Under the pieces are notes generated by a model. That model did no database searches. It had not been told where the DNA came from and worked only from the letters and a program-made list of their open reading frames with translations. Of a stretch of 64,000 nucleotides of DNA, positions 7,924 to 15,514 are shown in pieces. Origin of the DNA: CAZZEX01 sp964653285. GTDB taxonomy: Bacteria; Chloroflexota; Anaerolineae; B4-G1. Location of the stretch: NCBI GenBank assembly GCA_964653285.1, contig CAZZEX010000003.1, positions 26,078 through 90,077 on the forward strand. The letters are read 5' to 3'. How positions within the stretch are numbered: the first letter of the stretch is position 1; each line of letters starts with the position of its first letter. The position numbers and the translations under genes are program-made.

Positions 7924-8256
7924 TCACTCCTCTTGGTGCGGGATAACACAGATAAACCGCAGCACCCCCGCCCCGGTGTTCCGGTAGCCATGGGGCTCGT
8001 CGGGGGGGATGTAGAGGGCGACGCCCAGTCGCATCGGAACCTCCCCCTCCGGCCCCTCCACCACCCCCTCTCCCTCCAGCACGAAGATCTCGTGCTCGTA
8101 AGGGTGCTGGTGGCGGGCAAAGACCGCTCCCGGCACAAATTCGATCACCCGCATGGCGAAGTTGGGCGCGCCTTCCGGCCGCCCGACGACCCAGCGGATA
8201 GTGATTCCCTCGCCAGCGGGCTCCACAGGAACTTCCCTATAATCCCGGCTCAGCAT
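7924..8256 (-). CDS. Cupin domain protein
   Basis: The chosen ATG (MLSRDYREVPVE) has GGGAGGT just upstream and gives 110 residues; a longer frame exists but would overlap the trxB stop. A single cupin barrel is seen. Motif 1 is GAVFARHQHPYEHEIFVLEGEG, here with H-x-H-x4-H and E for metal binding, and motif 2 is PPDEPHGYRNTG. Small cupins of this type bind a divalent metal and may be isomerases, dioxygenases or sugar-binding proteins. Nothing in the context fixes a substrate. It lies between the carbonic anhydrase and thioredoxin reductase genes. Confidence 0.8.
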   Translation of the reverse strand: MLSRDYREVPVEPAGEGITIRWVVGRPEGAPNFAMRVIEFVPGAVFARHQHPYEHEIFVLEGEGVVEGPEGEVPMRLGVALYIPPDEPHGYRNTGAGVLRFICVIPHQEE

Positions 8257-8300
8257 ATCTACCTCCCATGCGTTCGCTCGAGTTGCAGGTTTCAGACCCC

Positions 8301-9299
8301 TCACCCCCCAACCTGGGGATACTCCTCCAGGAACTTCTCCGCCTCCATCACCGTAACCGCACCGGTGCCGGCCGCGACCACCACCTGGCGATAGAGGGGG
8401 TCCTGCACGTCACCAGCCGCGAAGACCCCCGGCACGTTGGTGTGCTGACGCCGGTCCGAGACGATGTACCCCCGCTCGTCCAGTTCCAATTGGCCGGCGA
8501 ATATCTTTGTCGTCGGCTCCAGGCCAGCGTAGATGAACACGCCATCGGTCTCAATGACCGAGGTCTCCCCAGTTTTCACGTTGCGCACCCGCACGCCGTT
8601 CACCGTCTGATCCCCCAAGACCTCCTCCACTACGGCATCCCACACGAAGCGGATTTTCGGGTTCGCAAAGGCCCGCTCCTGGTAGATCTTCGTCGCCCGC
8701 AATTGGTCGCGTCGGTGGATGATGATGACCTCGCGAGCAAACTTGGTGAGGAAGATCCCCTCGGAGATGGCGCTATCGCCCCCGCCGATCACCACGACCC
8801 TCTTGTCCTGATAGAAGAAGCCATCACAGGTGGCACAGACGGAGACGCCTCGCCCAAAGAACCTATCCTCACCAGGCACCCCCAAGCGGCGCTGGACGGC
8901 CCCGGTAGCGACGATCACCATCCGAGCCTGATACACCGCCTTGTACGTACGGATGGTGAAGGGCCGGGCAGAAAAGTCTACCTCCGTCACGTCGTCCAGC
9001 TCGACCCGGGCACCGAATCGCTCGGCCTGACTCTGAAAGCGCTGGGCCAGTTCTGGCCCGCTGATCCCCTCGGGGAAGCCGGGAAAGTTCTCGACGATGT
9101 CGGTGTTGGCCGGCTGCCCACCAGGGAGGGAACCAGCCAGCACCAGGGTTTTGAATCGGGCACGACCGGCATAGATGGCGGCGGTCAGCCCGGCCGGCCC
9201 CCCGCCAAGAATGATCAGATCGTAGACCTGATCCTTTTTCTCCGCATCCATACGTGGTTGTGCTTCCTGTTGATCTTGCGTCAGCCTGAAATCAAACAT
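8301..9299 (-). CDS. trxB: Thioredoxin reductase
   Basis: The flavoprotein shows the N-terminal FAD motif ILGGGPAGLTAAIYAGRA, the redox-active disulfide CATC (in VSVCATCDGFF), the NADPH motif VIGGGDSAISEG and the C-terminal FAD motif GVFAAGDVQD. The ATG at 9299 (MFDFRL) with GAGGTG upstream is preferred; a TTG five codons earlier is possible. About 20 extra residues precede the FAD motif. It would reduce the adjacent two-CxxC oxidoreductase with NADPH, a pairing known for protein disulfide oxidoreductases of thermophiles. The stop lies 44 bp before the cupin start. Confidence 0.93.
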   Translation of the reverse strand: MFDFRLTQDQQEAQPRMDAEKKDQVYDLIILGGGPAGLTAAIYAGRARFKTLVLAGSLPGGQPANTDIVENFPGFPEGISGPELAQRFQSQAERFGARVELDDVTEVDFSARPFTIRTYKAVYQARMVIVATGAVQRRLGVPGEDRFFGRGVSVCATCDGFFYQDKRVVVIGGGDSAISEGIFLTKFAREVIIIHRRDQLRATKIYQERAFANPKIRFVWDAVVEEVLGDQTVNGVRVRNVKTGETSVIETDGVFIYAGLEPTTKIFAGQLELDERGYIVSDRRQHTNVPGVFAAGDVQDPLYRQVVVAAGTGAVTVMEAEKFLEEYPQVGG

Positions 9300-9318
9300 C
9301 CTGTTACACCTCAAAGTG

Positions 9319-9963
9319 TTACGCTTCCAACGCCTCCCACAGTTTCTCCATCACCATCGGCTCCGGCGCGGCTCCCTCAATGTGCACGGTCTCGTTGATC
9401 ACCGTGCGCGGCACACCCATCACCTGGTACTTCATCGCCAGGTGCGGAAATTCCATCGCTTCCACCATGTCCGCCTGCACCATCGGGCTGGCGACGGCCA
9501 TCTGGTGGGCCAGCACCACGGCCCCAGGACAATAGGGGCAGGTGGGGGTGATGAAGACCTGCATGTGTACCGGCTCGGTCACCTTCGCCAGCGCCCGCAT
9601 CCCCTCTTCACTCAGTTCCGGCTTCCCTGCCGCCACCATGCGGATGGCGTGCAGCAGGGAGGTGAACTCGTAACTAGATGGAATGCCATAGAAGCGCACG
9701 CCGTAATCCTCCGCGCCGGTGACGGCTATGGCCGGGATTTTGTCTATCCCCAACTCCTCGGCCTTCTCCTTGTCAGTGACTAAGTTATAGACCTCGGTCG
9801 TCAGTCGGTCGGAGAGGGCGGCGACTTCCTCGACCAGTTGCCGGGTCTCAGCACAGTACTCGCACTTAAATTCCTGGGTAAACATCGCCAGCCGCACTGG
9901 GCCAGCCAGGCCGGCCAGTTCCTGCTTGACCTGCTCTGCGATCTCTTTATTCAACAGAGGCAT
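9319..9963 (-). CDS. Protein disulfide oxidoreductase, two thioredoxin folds
   Basis: The 214-residue protein holds two tandem thioredoxin-like domains with active sites FKCEYCAETR (about residues 33-42) and TPTCPYCPGAV (about 139-149), each followed by a cis-proline region (DKIPAI and GVPRTV). This is the PDO/glutaredoxin-like architecture common in thermophilic archaea and bacteria, which keeps cytosolic disulfide balance. It sits 19 bp upstream of trxB, its probable reductant. The upstream CsoR/CstR-like sensor suggests control by a thiol or persulfide signal (inference). Confidence 0.88.
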   Translation of the reverse strand: MPLLNKEIAEQVKQELAGLAGPVRLAMFTQEFKCEYCAETRQLVEEVAALSDRLTTEVYNLVTDKEKAEELGIDKIPAIAVTGAEDYGVRFYGIPSSYEFTSLLHAIRMVAAGKPELSEEGMRALAKVTEPVHMQVFITPTCPYCPGAVVLAHQMAVASPMVQADMVEAMEFPHLAMKYQVMGVPRTVINETVHIEGAAPEPMVMEKLWEALEA

Positions 9964-9985
9964 CTTCTAACTCCTTTGTCTTGAA

Positions 9986-10020
9986 ATTTGCAATCTGTAG
10001 CCTGCAACCTGCGATTTGCT
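9986..10020. repeat. Short imperfect tandem array between genes
   Basis: Words TTGCAATCTG, GCCTGCAACCTGC and GATTTGCT recur with a 7-8 bp period in the spacer before the CsoR-like stop codon. It is one of several similar arrays in this window. Confidence 0.45.
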
Positions 10021-10021
10021 T

Positions 10022-10285
10022 CTACGCCAGTCTCGACAGCGCCGTTGCCAGCGCGTCGGCGATCTCCTCAGACGAACTGCCCGATGCCACACATTCGGTG
10101 GCATAGACCCGCACCAGCGCGACGGTGGCCTGATGGGCAGCGGAGCGGATAGCAGCCAATTGCTGCAGGATTTCGTGGCAGTCACGGTCCTCCTCGATCA
10201 TTCTCGCCACTCCTCGCGCCTGCCCCTCGATGCGTCGCACACGCCTCAGCAGATCGGCCTTGGCGGATAAATCAGTTAATTTCAC
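10022..10285 (-). CDS. CsoR/FrmR-family repressor, Cys-only ligand pattern
   Basis: The GTG at 10285 has AGGGAG nearby and gives 87 residues, standard for the DUF156 family. The four-helix core is clear: LLRRVRRIEGQARGVARMIE, then DCHEILQQLAAIRSAAHQ, then VRVYATECV. CsoR copper sensors use Cys...His-x3-Cys. Here the His position of the second motif is Tyr (YATEC), leaving two Cys, as in persulfide-sensing CstR proteins. A thiol or persulfide sensor is therefore more likely than a copper sensor (inference). It lies between a zinc-ribbon gene and the disulfide oxidoreductase-trxB pair, probably in one operon. Confidence 0.8.
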   Translation of the reverse strand: MKLTDLSAKADLLRRVRRIEGQARGVARMIEEDRDCHEILQQLAAIRSAAHQATVALVRVYATECVASGSSSEEIADALATALSRLA

Positions 10286-10329
10286 CTTTCTCCCTATCGG
10301 AGGCTCACGGCCCCCTAACGGCTCGTCCC

Positions 10330-10530
10330 TCAAACGGGGCCGGGACCGCAAGAGGTGGCGCTCGTCTGGCTGCCCCCGCCTGTCCCCCCAACGCCAAATA
10401 GCGAGATAGCCTTCTGCACCCTTTGGCTCCCACACCTGGGACAGGTGGGAGTGGTCTGCCGGGCCGCCGAACGCACAAACAGTTCAAATATCTCTCCGCA
10501 TTCGGCACAACGGTACTCGTAGATCGGCAT
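10330..10530 (-). CDS. FmdB-like zinc ribbon protein
   Basis: The 66-residue protein begins MPIYEYRCAECGEIFE and has a second pair CPRCGS, forming the four-Cys zinc ribbon of the FmdB regulatory domain family. A Gly/Ser-rich tail ending TSCGPG follows. GGAGGT precedes the ATG. Function in the family is unsettled; regulatory or zinc-handling roles are proposed. It is the first gene of the thiol-redox operon and has its own promoter with a palindrome. A paralogue is at 34603-34842. Confidence 0.85.
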   Translation of the reverse strand: MPIYEYRCAECGEIFELFVRSAARQTTPTCPRCGSQRVQKAISLFGVGGTGGGSQTSATSCGPGPV

Positions 10531-10546
10531 ATTCCTACCTCCAAAA

Positions 10547-10561
10547 TACTCTACTAGAGTA
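10547..10561. promoter_or_regulatory. 15-bp palindromic operator upstream of the zinc-ribbon gene
   Basis: TACTCTA-C-TAGAGTA is a perfect 7-1-7 palindrome between the -10 box and the start codon of the zinc-ribbon gene. The position suits repression; the CsoR/CstR-like protein of the same operon is the natural candidate, although known CsoR sites are richer in G and C. Confidence 0.5.
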
Positions 10562-10562
10562 C

Positions 10563-10590
10563 AGTATACCACAAAAACCGGGCTTGCCAA
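10563..10590 (-). promoter_or_regulatory. Promoter of the zinc ribbon-CsoR-PDO-trxB operon
   Basis: Minus-strand TTGGCA (10590-10585) and TATACT (10568-10563) are spaced 16 bp apart, each matching five of six consensus bases. No gene gap downstream exceeds about 60 bp until after trxB. Confidence 0.6.
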
Positions 10591-10646
10591 GTCGCCATGG
10601 GGATGAGGATACATCCCTATAAGCCCTGCGTATTCCGTTATCTCGC

Positions 10647-11684
10647 CTAAGCCAAAACCTGCGCAAAATCCGCCGGTGCCACTCCCGGGCTCTCCACCCC
10701 GTGCTCCTCGTAGAAACTGGCGAGGGTCGCTTCCACATCCGCTTCGGACACCCCCACCAGCACTGTCTCCAGGTCGGCCAGTTTCTCCTCCGGGAAGAAG
10801 AAGAAATCGCCGGAGAGGGAAACGGCGGCGATGACGCCGTCCTGCACCTCGGTCGTGGCGCGGATGAGGCCGCCAGGTGCTTTGTACACCTTCTGCCTCA
10901 CCTGTACGCCAGCGCGGATGGTGATCTCACGACCGGCACGAGGCCGCCTCTTCTGATAGAGCCACTCGTCGCTGAGGAACTGCACCGCCAATTCGTCCGT
11001 TTTGGCGCGCCACTCCTCGTCCACCATCGTCTCCACCTCCATCGGCCCCAGCATCTCGACAAACTTATCAGCCATCAGCGACCACAACTCCTCTTTCGGC
11101 GGGACCTGCTTGATCTCCCGCTTGACGGTCGAGAGATTCTCGTAGATCGTCTTGTAGATCTTGTCGCGGAATTTCTCGTCGGGGACTTTCAGCACCCGGG
11201 CCATCATCTCGTAGTTGAAGTCCACGATCAGATTGCCGACCAGGACGTAGTAGTCGCCAATCTCCCCGGCCCCACAGCCGGAGACCTTGCGCTGATTGGC
11301 GACGATGTCGTTGACCTCCCGGTACTGGGCGGGAATGCCCAGCGCCCGGTAGGCCTCGATGGGAGCCTGCAGGAACTTGCGGTAGAAGGCTATTTTGCCA
11401 GCGGGGACGAGCGGATTGTCGCGACGGATGATCAACTGGAAGAAGAGTTGTTCGCCATCCAGGTAGGTCGCGCCGCCACCGACCTCCCGCCGGAAGACGG
11501 GGATGTCGTTCTTGCGGCAGAACTCCACGTCCACTTCCTGCTCCACGTCCTGGAAGTAGCCGATGCAGACGTAAGTCGTGGCAGGAGAGCAGAGGATCAC
11601 CCCCTCGCGGCCCACGCGGGGCAGAGAGTGGTACAGAAGTTGCGAATCCTGCCACGGTACGGTGCCAAGACGGTAGAGTTTCAT
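10647..11684 (-). CDS. lplA: Lipoate-protein ligase A family protein
   Basis: The 345-residue protein has the lipoate/biotin ligase fold with RREVGGGATYLD (lipoyl-AMP site, about residues 66-77), NDIVANQRKVSGCGAGE (catalytic Lys in the family) and YYVLVGNLIVDFNY. A C-terminal accessory domain of about 100 residues is present. It attaches lipoate to lipoyl-domain proteins. The gene directly follows a GcvH-like gene 24 bp away on the same strand, so that protein is the probable substrate. LplA- and LipL-type roles cannot be separated by reading alone. Confidence 0.88.
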   Translation of the reverse strand: MKLYRLGTVPWQDSQLLYHSLPRVGREGVILCSPATTYVCIGYFQDVEQEVDVEFCRKNDIPVFRREVGGGATYLDGEQLFFQLIIRRDNPLVPAGKIAFYRKFLQAPIEAYRALGIPAQYREVNDIVANQRKVSGCGAGEIGDYYVLVGNLIVDFNYEMMARVLKVPDEKFRDKIYKTIYENLSTVKREIKQVPPKEELWSLMADKFVEMLGPMEVETMVDEEWRAKTDELAVQFLSDEWLYQKRRPRAGREITIRAGVQVRQKVYKAPGGLIRATTEVQDGVIAAVSLSGDFFFFPEEKLADLETVLVGVSEADVEATLASFYEEHGVESPGVAPADFAQVLA

Positions 11685-11708
11685 TCGTGAGTCCCTCTTG
11701 CTGCCCTG

Positions 11709-12140
11709 CTAGCCCAGGATATCCTTGTACTTCTCCGCTTCCTCCTCAATGAAGGCTTTCATCTCTGGAGAGTCGGCCTTCATCAGGTTGTCCAGTTCGG
11801 CGGGGTCGGACATCTCAATCTTGACCAGCCAGCCGTCCTCGTAGGAGGAATCGTTGACCAACGTGGGCTCCCACTCCAGTTCCTCATTAACCTCGGCGAT
11901 CTTGCCACTGACCAGAGCGGCGACGCGCCCTACCCACTTGCCTGACTCCATGGACATGAAAGTCTGCCCCTGCTCGACTTCCCGTCCAGTGCGAGGCGCT
12001 TCGACGAAGACGATCTCCTGAGCGATCGCCTGGCCGAACTTGGACATACCCTGTGTGACGACGTCCCCCTCCACCCGGGCCCAACTATGAAGTTTATCGT
12101 AGTACAGGTCGTCAGGGAACTCATAACCGCTGATCTGCAT
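11709..12140 (-). CDS. gcvH: GcvH-like lipoyl carrier protein
   Basis: The 143-residue protein has the H-protein start GYEFPDDLYYDKLHSWARVE and the lipoyl hairpin SMESGKWVGRVAALVSG, with Lys68 as probable lipoylation site; canonical GcvH has ESVKA at this place. The C-terminal tail is about 12 residues longer than usual. No gcvT or gcvP is nearby. The partner is the adjacent lipoate ligase. It may serve glycine cleavage with distant subunits, or be a lipoate-binding protein of another pathway such as sulfur metabolism; the sequence does not decide. Confidence 0.85.
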   Translation of the reverse strand: MQISGYEFPDDLYYDKLHSWARVEGDVVTQGMSKFGQAIAQEIVFVEAPRTGREVEQGQTFMSMESGKWVGRVAALVSGKIAEVNEELEWEPTLVNDSSYEDGWLVKIEMSDPAELDNLMKADSPEMKAFIEEEAEKYKDILG

Positions 12141-12218
12141 TGTTGCACCTCCTAATTTATGTGCTCATCCTCGCAAGTCTTCCTCGCCCACCATCAAGGC
12201 GACGTCATTCCCTTCCAT

Positions 12219-12250
12219 TAAAAAGCGCCGTTGCGCGACGCAACGGTGCT
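12219..12250 (-). terminator. Intrinsic terminator of rpsT
   Basis: On the minus strand CCGTTGCG and CGCAACGG pair as an 8-bp GC-rich stem with a short loop, followed by GCGCTTTTTAAT. It sits about 45 bp after the rpsT stop codon. Confidence 0.75.
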
Positions 12251-12293
12251 CTCTCGATTGAATCACAACTTCTCCAACCGGTAACGTGGTCGC

Positions 12294-12566
12294 TCAGGCG
12301 GCACGTTCGATCTGATTCAAGCGCCGCATCAGGCGCGACTTACGCCGGGCGGCGTTATTCTTATGGATGATGCCCTTCTCAGCGGCACTATCCAGCGCGC
12401 TGACCGCCACGTGCACCGCCTCACGGGCTTCTTCAAGACGGCCCTCGTCCATCAAGCGCCGGGCCTTCTTGACGGCAGTACCAGCCCGCCCACGATGTAT
12501 CCGATTGCGCAGTCGCCTGCGCTCCGCGCTACGGAGGCGCTTGATCGCTGACTTCGTATTGGCCAA
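12294..12566 (-). CDS. rpsT: 30S ribosomal protein S20
   Basis: The 90-residue basic protein matches S20: NTKSAIKRLRSAERRRLRN at the start and DSAAEKGIIHKNNAARRKSR near the end. The start codon is TTG with GGAGGG 8 nt upstream; no ATG is available in frame. UUG initiation is also known for E. coli rpsT, where it takes part in autoregulation, so conservation of the rare start is notable. It has its own promoter and terminator. Within the 30S subunit S20 binds the 16S rRNA 5' domain and helix 44. Confidence 0.95.
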   Translation of the reverse strand: MANTKSAIKRLRSAERRRLRNRIHRGRAGTAVKKARRLMDEGRLEEAREAVHVAVSALDSAAEKGIIHKNNAARRKSRLMRRLNQIERAA

Positions 12567-12604
12567 TACTTGATCCCTCCAACTGATAGATTACAGTGGC
12601 CATT

Positions 12605-12633
12605 ATTTTACAACAACTCGGCCAATTTGTAAA
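12605..12633 (-). promoter_or_regulatory. Promoter of rpsT
   Basis: Minus-strand TTTACA (12633-12628) and TAAAAT (12610-12605) with a 17-bp spacer lie about 40 bp upstream of the TTG start. Confidence 0.65.
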
Positions 12634-12671
12634 GCCTGAGCATCTGGTCTATAATCAACTCGAAGTGACCG

Positions 12672-12901
12672 TTTGTCTACGCTACAACTACATCCGACTC
12701 AGGCCACCAAACTGGCCCCCGGCTGGGCCGAAGCGTGGTTCAACCGCACCATCGCCCACCAGACACAGGGCGATTAACGAGCACACCATCGCCGACTACG
12801 AGCGCTCCCTGCCACCAGGGCGCGACTTAAAGTGGCGCGGGGTCAGTCAGCAGTGGTCACAAGACCTGCGACCCGTTGACGAGGAGAGGACGGACAAATG
12901 A
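12672..12901 (+). pseudogene. Decayed TPR protein fragment
   Basis: One plus-strand frame reads TKLAPGWAEAWFNRTIAHQT and ends at a TAA; another frame continues with HTIADYERSLPPGRDLKWRG and QQWSQDLR. Joined, they match a degenerate tetratricopeptide repeat pair of the type common in Chloroflexota conflict proteins. No start codon or single frame joins the parts, so it is a remnant. Its end overlaps the start of the next gene. Confidence 0.5.
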
Positions 12902-13566
12902 GCGATTCTGAAGAAACGCCCGCGAGCGGTGACTACGAAACACAGGTCGGCGACATCTCCGGCGCAGTGCACACCGGGCGCGGCGACATCATTCACATCG
13001 AGAAGGTGGAATTGGCAGCCACGCGCGCCGCGGATGCGCTACGACGCGCGCTCTCCACTGATGAAAAGACGCGCGATCAACTGCTGGAGGTACTCGAGCA
13101 GCTATCCACGCTCCAGGCCCAACTGGGGGAATGGAAGGAACTGCACCACATTCTGCACGAGCTACTGACCGCCTTCGCCCCTTTCTACGCTAGCCTGCTT
13201 GCCCTCGGCCACGCGGAAGTGGAACCGGCGGGGTGGCGGGCGTTGCTGCGAGGTTGGCGATCCTGTCAGACCGAAGTGGACCGGCTGATGGATTTTGAGA
13301 GCAGCGTGGAGTATATCCGGCTATCCCCCTGCCGCGAGGGAACCGCGGCCTCCCGGCCAGACTGGGGCGTACGCATCGCCTTGCTGCGGCGCGAGGTGGA
13401 GGATAGGCTGAGGGAGGAGAGGTGCAGCGCCGAGGGATTGGCTGACCTGGCCGACGAATTCAGTCGCACCTGCGACTGCTACCTCAGCCTCGCCGACCGG
13501 GAGTTGCGCCGGGCAGTTGAAAAAGTGCAGCGGTCGTACACGCATTTGATAGGGGGTCTGCTATGA
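12898..13566 (+). CDS. Protein with N-terminal SGAVHTGRGDI tag, conflict-system-like
   Basis: The 222-residue protein is not recognised as a known family. Near its start it has the motif GDISGAVHTGRGDIIHIEK (residues about 18-36), which recurs in the third gene of this cassette. The rest is predicted all-helical, with leucine-rich heptads around residues 60-90 suggesting a coiled coil or helical bundle. It overlaps the next gene by 4 bp (ATGA). Tags of this form are seen at the N-termini of STAND/effector-associated conflict proteins, so a sensor or adaptor role is inferred. Confidence 0.65.
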   Translation: MSDSEETPASGDYETQVGDISGAVHTGRGDIIHIEKVELAATRAADALRRALSTDEKTRDQLLEVLEQLSTLQAQLGEWKELHHILHELLTAFAPFYASLLALGHAEVEPAGWRALLRGWRSCQTEVDRLMDFESSVEYIRLSPCREGTAASRPDWGVRIALLRREVEDRLREERCSAEGLADLADEFSRTCDCYLSLADRELRRAVEKVQRSYTHLIGGLL

Positions 13567-15041
13567 GTGATCTTTTCGACACACTACAGGAACGGTACCA
13601 GACGCTGGTCGCCCGCAAGGAGAAGGGCGAGACGAGGAAAGAATTTCCGGAGGATGTGAGCGTCTTCATCGCCGACGCGCAGCGCGCCGGTGCAGCGATC
13701 GCTGACGTGAGCGAGCGCAGCCAACTGCGGGCCTGGATGCGCTTCCTGGCCAACATCCTGTACGACGCCACGGGCACCTATCCCGACACGTCGCTGCAAC
13801 CGCTAGCCCATGGTCAATTGATCGACTCCCGGCTAGAGCGCAGGGAAAAGCCGGCCCCGTTGTCGCCGCTTGCCTGGGCGCTCATCGGCGGAGCAGTGCT
13901 CGTCATCGTGGCCCTGTTCCTCACCGTGGCCCTTCGCTCGGAAGGCGAAGTGGCTACACCTTCACCGCTTCCTACAGCAACGTCCACCGTCGGTCCCGCT
14001 GTAGCGGCCCAGGCCGCGGTGGGGGAGAGGTTGACGGAAGAGGGCACCCTGGCACACTCCGGCGATACCTTCTGCCTGGGCATCTCTGAGATCATCGCCG
14101 AGTTCACGCTGGACGGGATGCCGCCGGAGACGAAGTGGTACTGGGAGGTGCAGCGTGACGATGAAGTCGTGGCCACGCAGCCAGAGGTTCCCTGGGGACG
14201 GAGCGAGGGCCACGTCACTGTGCCTGTCCTGCGAGGCGGCCCAGAGGGCGTGGAAGCGGGCGATTACCGCCTGCTGATCTACGCTGGTGGGGAGGTGGTA
14301 AGCACCATCCCCTTCCGCGTGCTGGAGACCCCACCGCGCATCTCCAACCTGCGGGTATCCGACGTGCCGGAGCCGGCGAGCGCAGCGAATGAGCCTTTCG
14401 CCCCTGGCGTGCGGGTACTCTACCTGAGTTACGAGCACGAGGGGATGTGCCAGGGCCTGGAAGTCGTGCACTCCCTGTATTACGAGGGCGATTTGTTGCA
14501 GAAGCAGACCATCACCTGGAGCGACGCGCCCGAGGGGTCAGCACAAATCAGTTTCCAATCCCTGGCCGATGAGCCGTTCCTCTCCGGCGACTACGAGGCA
14601 GCGGTGACCGTAGCGGGCGAGGAGCAGGATCGCGTGGGGTTCACGATTCGGGAGGCGGGGGGAGAAACGGAAGCACCTCCTGCCTTTGGCAACGTCACCA
14701 TCGCCCTGGGTATGCAACCGGACGGCACGCCGATCCTCACTGCGCCGGATAACCGCTTCGATTGGAACACCAAGATTGTCTACGCCGCCTTCGACTACGC
14801 GGGCATGCGCGACGGGCTGGCGTGGATGGCGGTGTGGAACCGCAACGGCCAGCAGGTGGCGCGGGAGGAGCATTTCTGGGACGTGGAAACCGAGGGGACG
14901 GAGGGCCGGCACTGGGTAGCCTACTACGACGAGCGGGGACGGGTGCTCCCTGGCGGCACCTACAGCGTGACGCTCTGCATCGAGAACGTCGCGCAGCGCA
15001 CGGCCGAGTTCAACATTCTCTATTATGCGTCACCAGAGTAG
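13563..15041 (+). CDS. Single-pass membrane protein with N-terminal effector-associated-like domain
   Basis: The 492-residue protein begins with a cytoplasmic helical domain of about 90 residues (LFDTLQERYQTLVARKEKGE, RAWMRFLANILYDATGTYPD), similar in style to effector-associated domains. A membrane helix (LAWALIGGAVLVIVALFLTV, about 101-120) and a Ser/Thr/Pro linker follow. The large outer part looks like two or three beta-sandwich repeats: each has a GDYRLLIYAGGEVV-like end and a W-x-W or AFDYAGM-type core. The family is unknown. Its coupling to the preceding gene suggests a transmembrane signalling role (inference). Confidence 0.6.
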   Translation: MSDLFDTLQERYQTLVARKEKGETRKEFPEDVSVFIADAQRAGAAIADVSERSQLRAWMRFLANILYDATGTYPDTSLQPLAHGQLIDSRLERREKPAPLSPLAWALIGGAVLVIVALFLTVALRSEGEVATPSPLPTATSTVGPAVAAQAAVGERLTEEGTLAHSGDTFCLGISEIIAEFTLDGMPPETKWYWEVQRDDEVVATQPEVPWGRSEGHVTVPVLRGGPEGVEAGDYRLLIYAGGEVVSTIPFRVLETPPRISNLRVSDVPEPASAANEPFAPGVRVLYLSYEHEGMCQGLEVVHSLYYEGDLLQKQTITWSDAPEGSAQISFQSLADEPFLSGDYEAAVTVAGEEQDRVGFTIREAGGETEAPPAFGNVTIALGMQPDGTPILTAPDNRFDWNTKIVYAAFDYAGMRDGLAWMAVWNRNGQQVAREEHFWDVETEGTEGRHWVAYYDERGRVLPGGTYSVTLCIENVAQRTAEFNILYYASPE

Positions 15042-15050
15042 GGAGGAACG

Positions 15051-15497
15051 ATGACCAAGCGACGCACGGGCGATAGTTTCGAGACTCACATCGGGTCGGT
15101 GAGCGGGCCGGTGCACACTGGCAAAGGCGACATCGTCATTGAGCGTTGGGATGCGCAAGGGACGACGGCGGCGGACCTGGAGGCGCTGCACGCTCTGTTC
15201 AGCAACCTGCGGGGGCGCGTGGCAGCCGAGGCCCCGCCCGAACTGGCAGAGGAGGCCCAGGTGCAGGTGGATACGCTAGAAAAGGCAACCACCGCTGAGG
15301 AACCCGACTTGAGCGCGATGGAGCGGGTGCGGGATTGGTTCCTCCAGCACCTGCCCTCGGTCGCGGGAGCGGTGACCTCGCTGTTGGTCAACCCCATCCT
15401 GGGCAAAGTGATCGAGGCGGCCGGCGACCTGGCGGCCGGCGAACTCCGGCGGCGGTTTGGGCAGCAGGAGGAGACACCCCTTGACAGCCCCTGGTAG
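15051..15497 (+). CDS. Small protein with SGPVHTGKGDI tag, third gene of cassette
   Basis: The 148-residue protein repeats the motif GSVSGPVHTGKGDIVIERW at residues about 16-34, in parallel with the first gene of the cassette. A predicted helical linker and a hydrophobic segment (SVAGAVTSLLVNPILGKVI, about 103-121) follow; this could be membrane-inserting, as in effector proteins that permeabilise membranes. It starts 10 bp after the membrane protein with GGGAGG upstream. The last codons contain the rnpB -35 box. No family is recognised. Confidence 0.6.
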   Translation: MTKRRTGDSFETHIGSVSGPVHTGKGDIVIERWDAQGTTAADLEALHALFSNLRGRVAAEAPPELAEEAQVQVDTLEKATTAEEPDLSAMERVRDWFLQHLPSVAGAVTSLLVNPILGKVIEAAGDLAAGELRRRFGQQEETPLDSPW

Positions 15498-15508
15498 TGT
15501 GTTATCAT
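15481..15508 (+). promoter_or_regulatory. rnpB promoter, inside the preceding gene's 3' end
   Basis: TTGACA (15481-15486) is perfect and TATCAT (15503-15508) follows after 16 bp. The -35 box encodes the last residues of the preceding protein, whose stop codon (15495-15497) lies in the spacer. The RNA start would fall at about 15514. Confidence 0.8.
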
Positions 15509-15514
15509 AAGATT

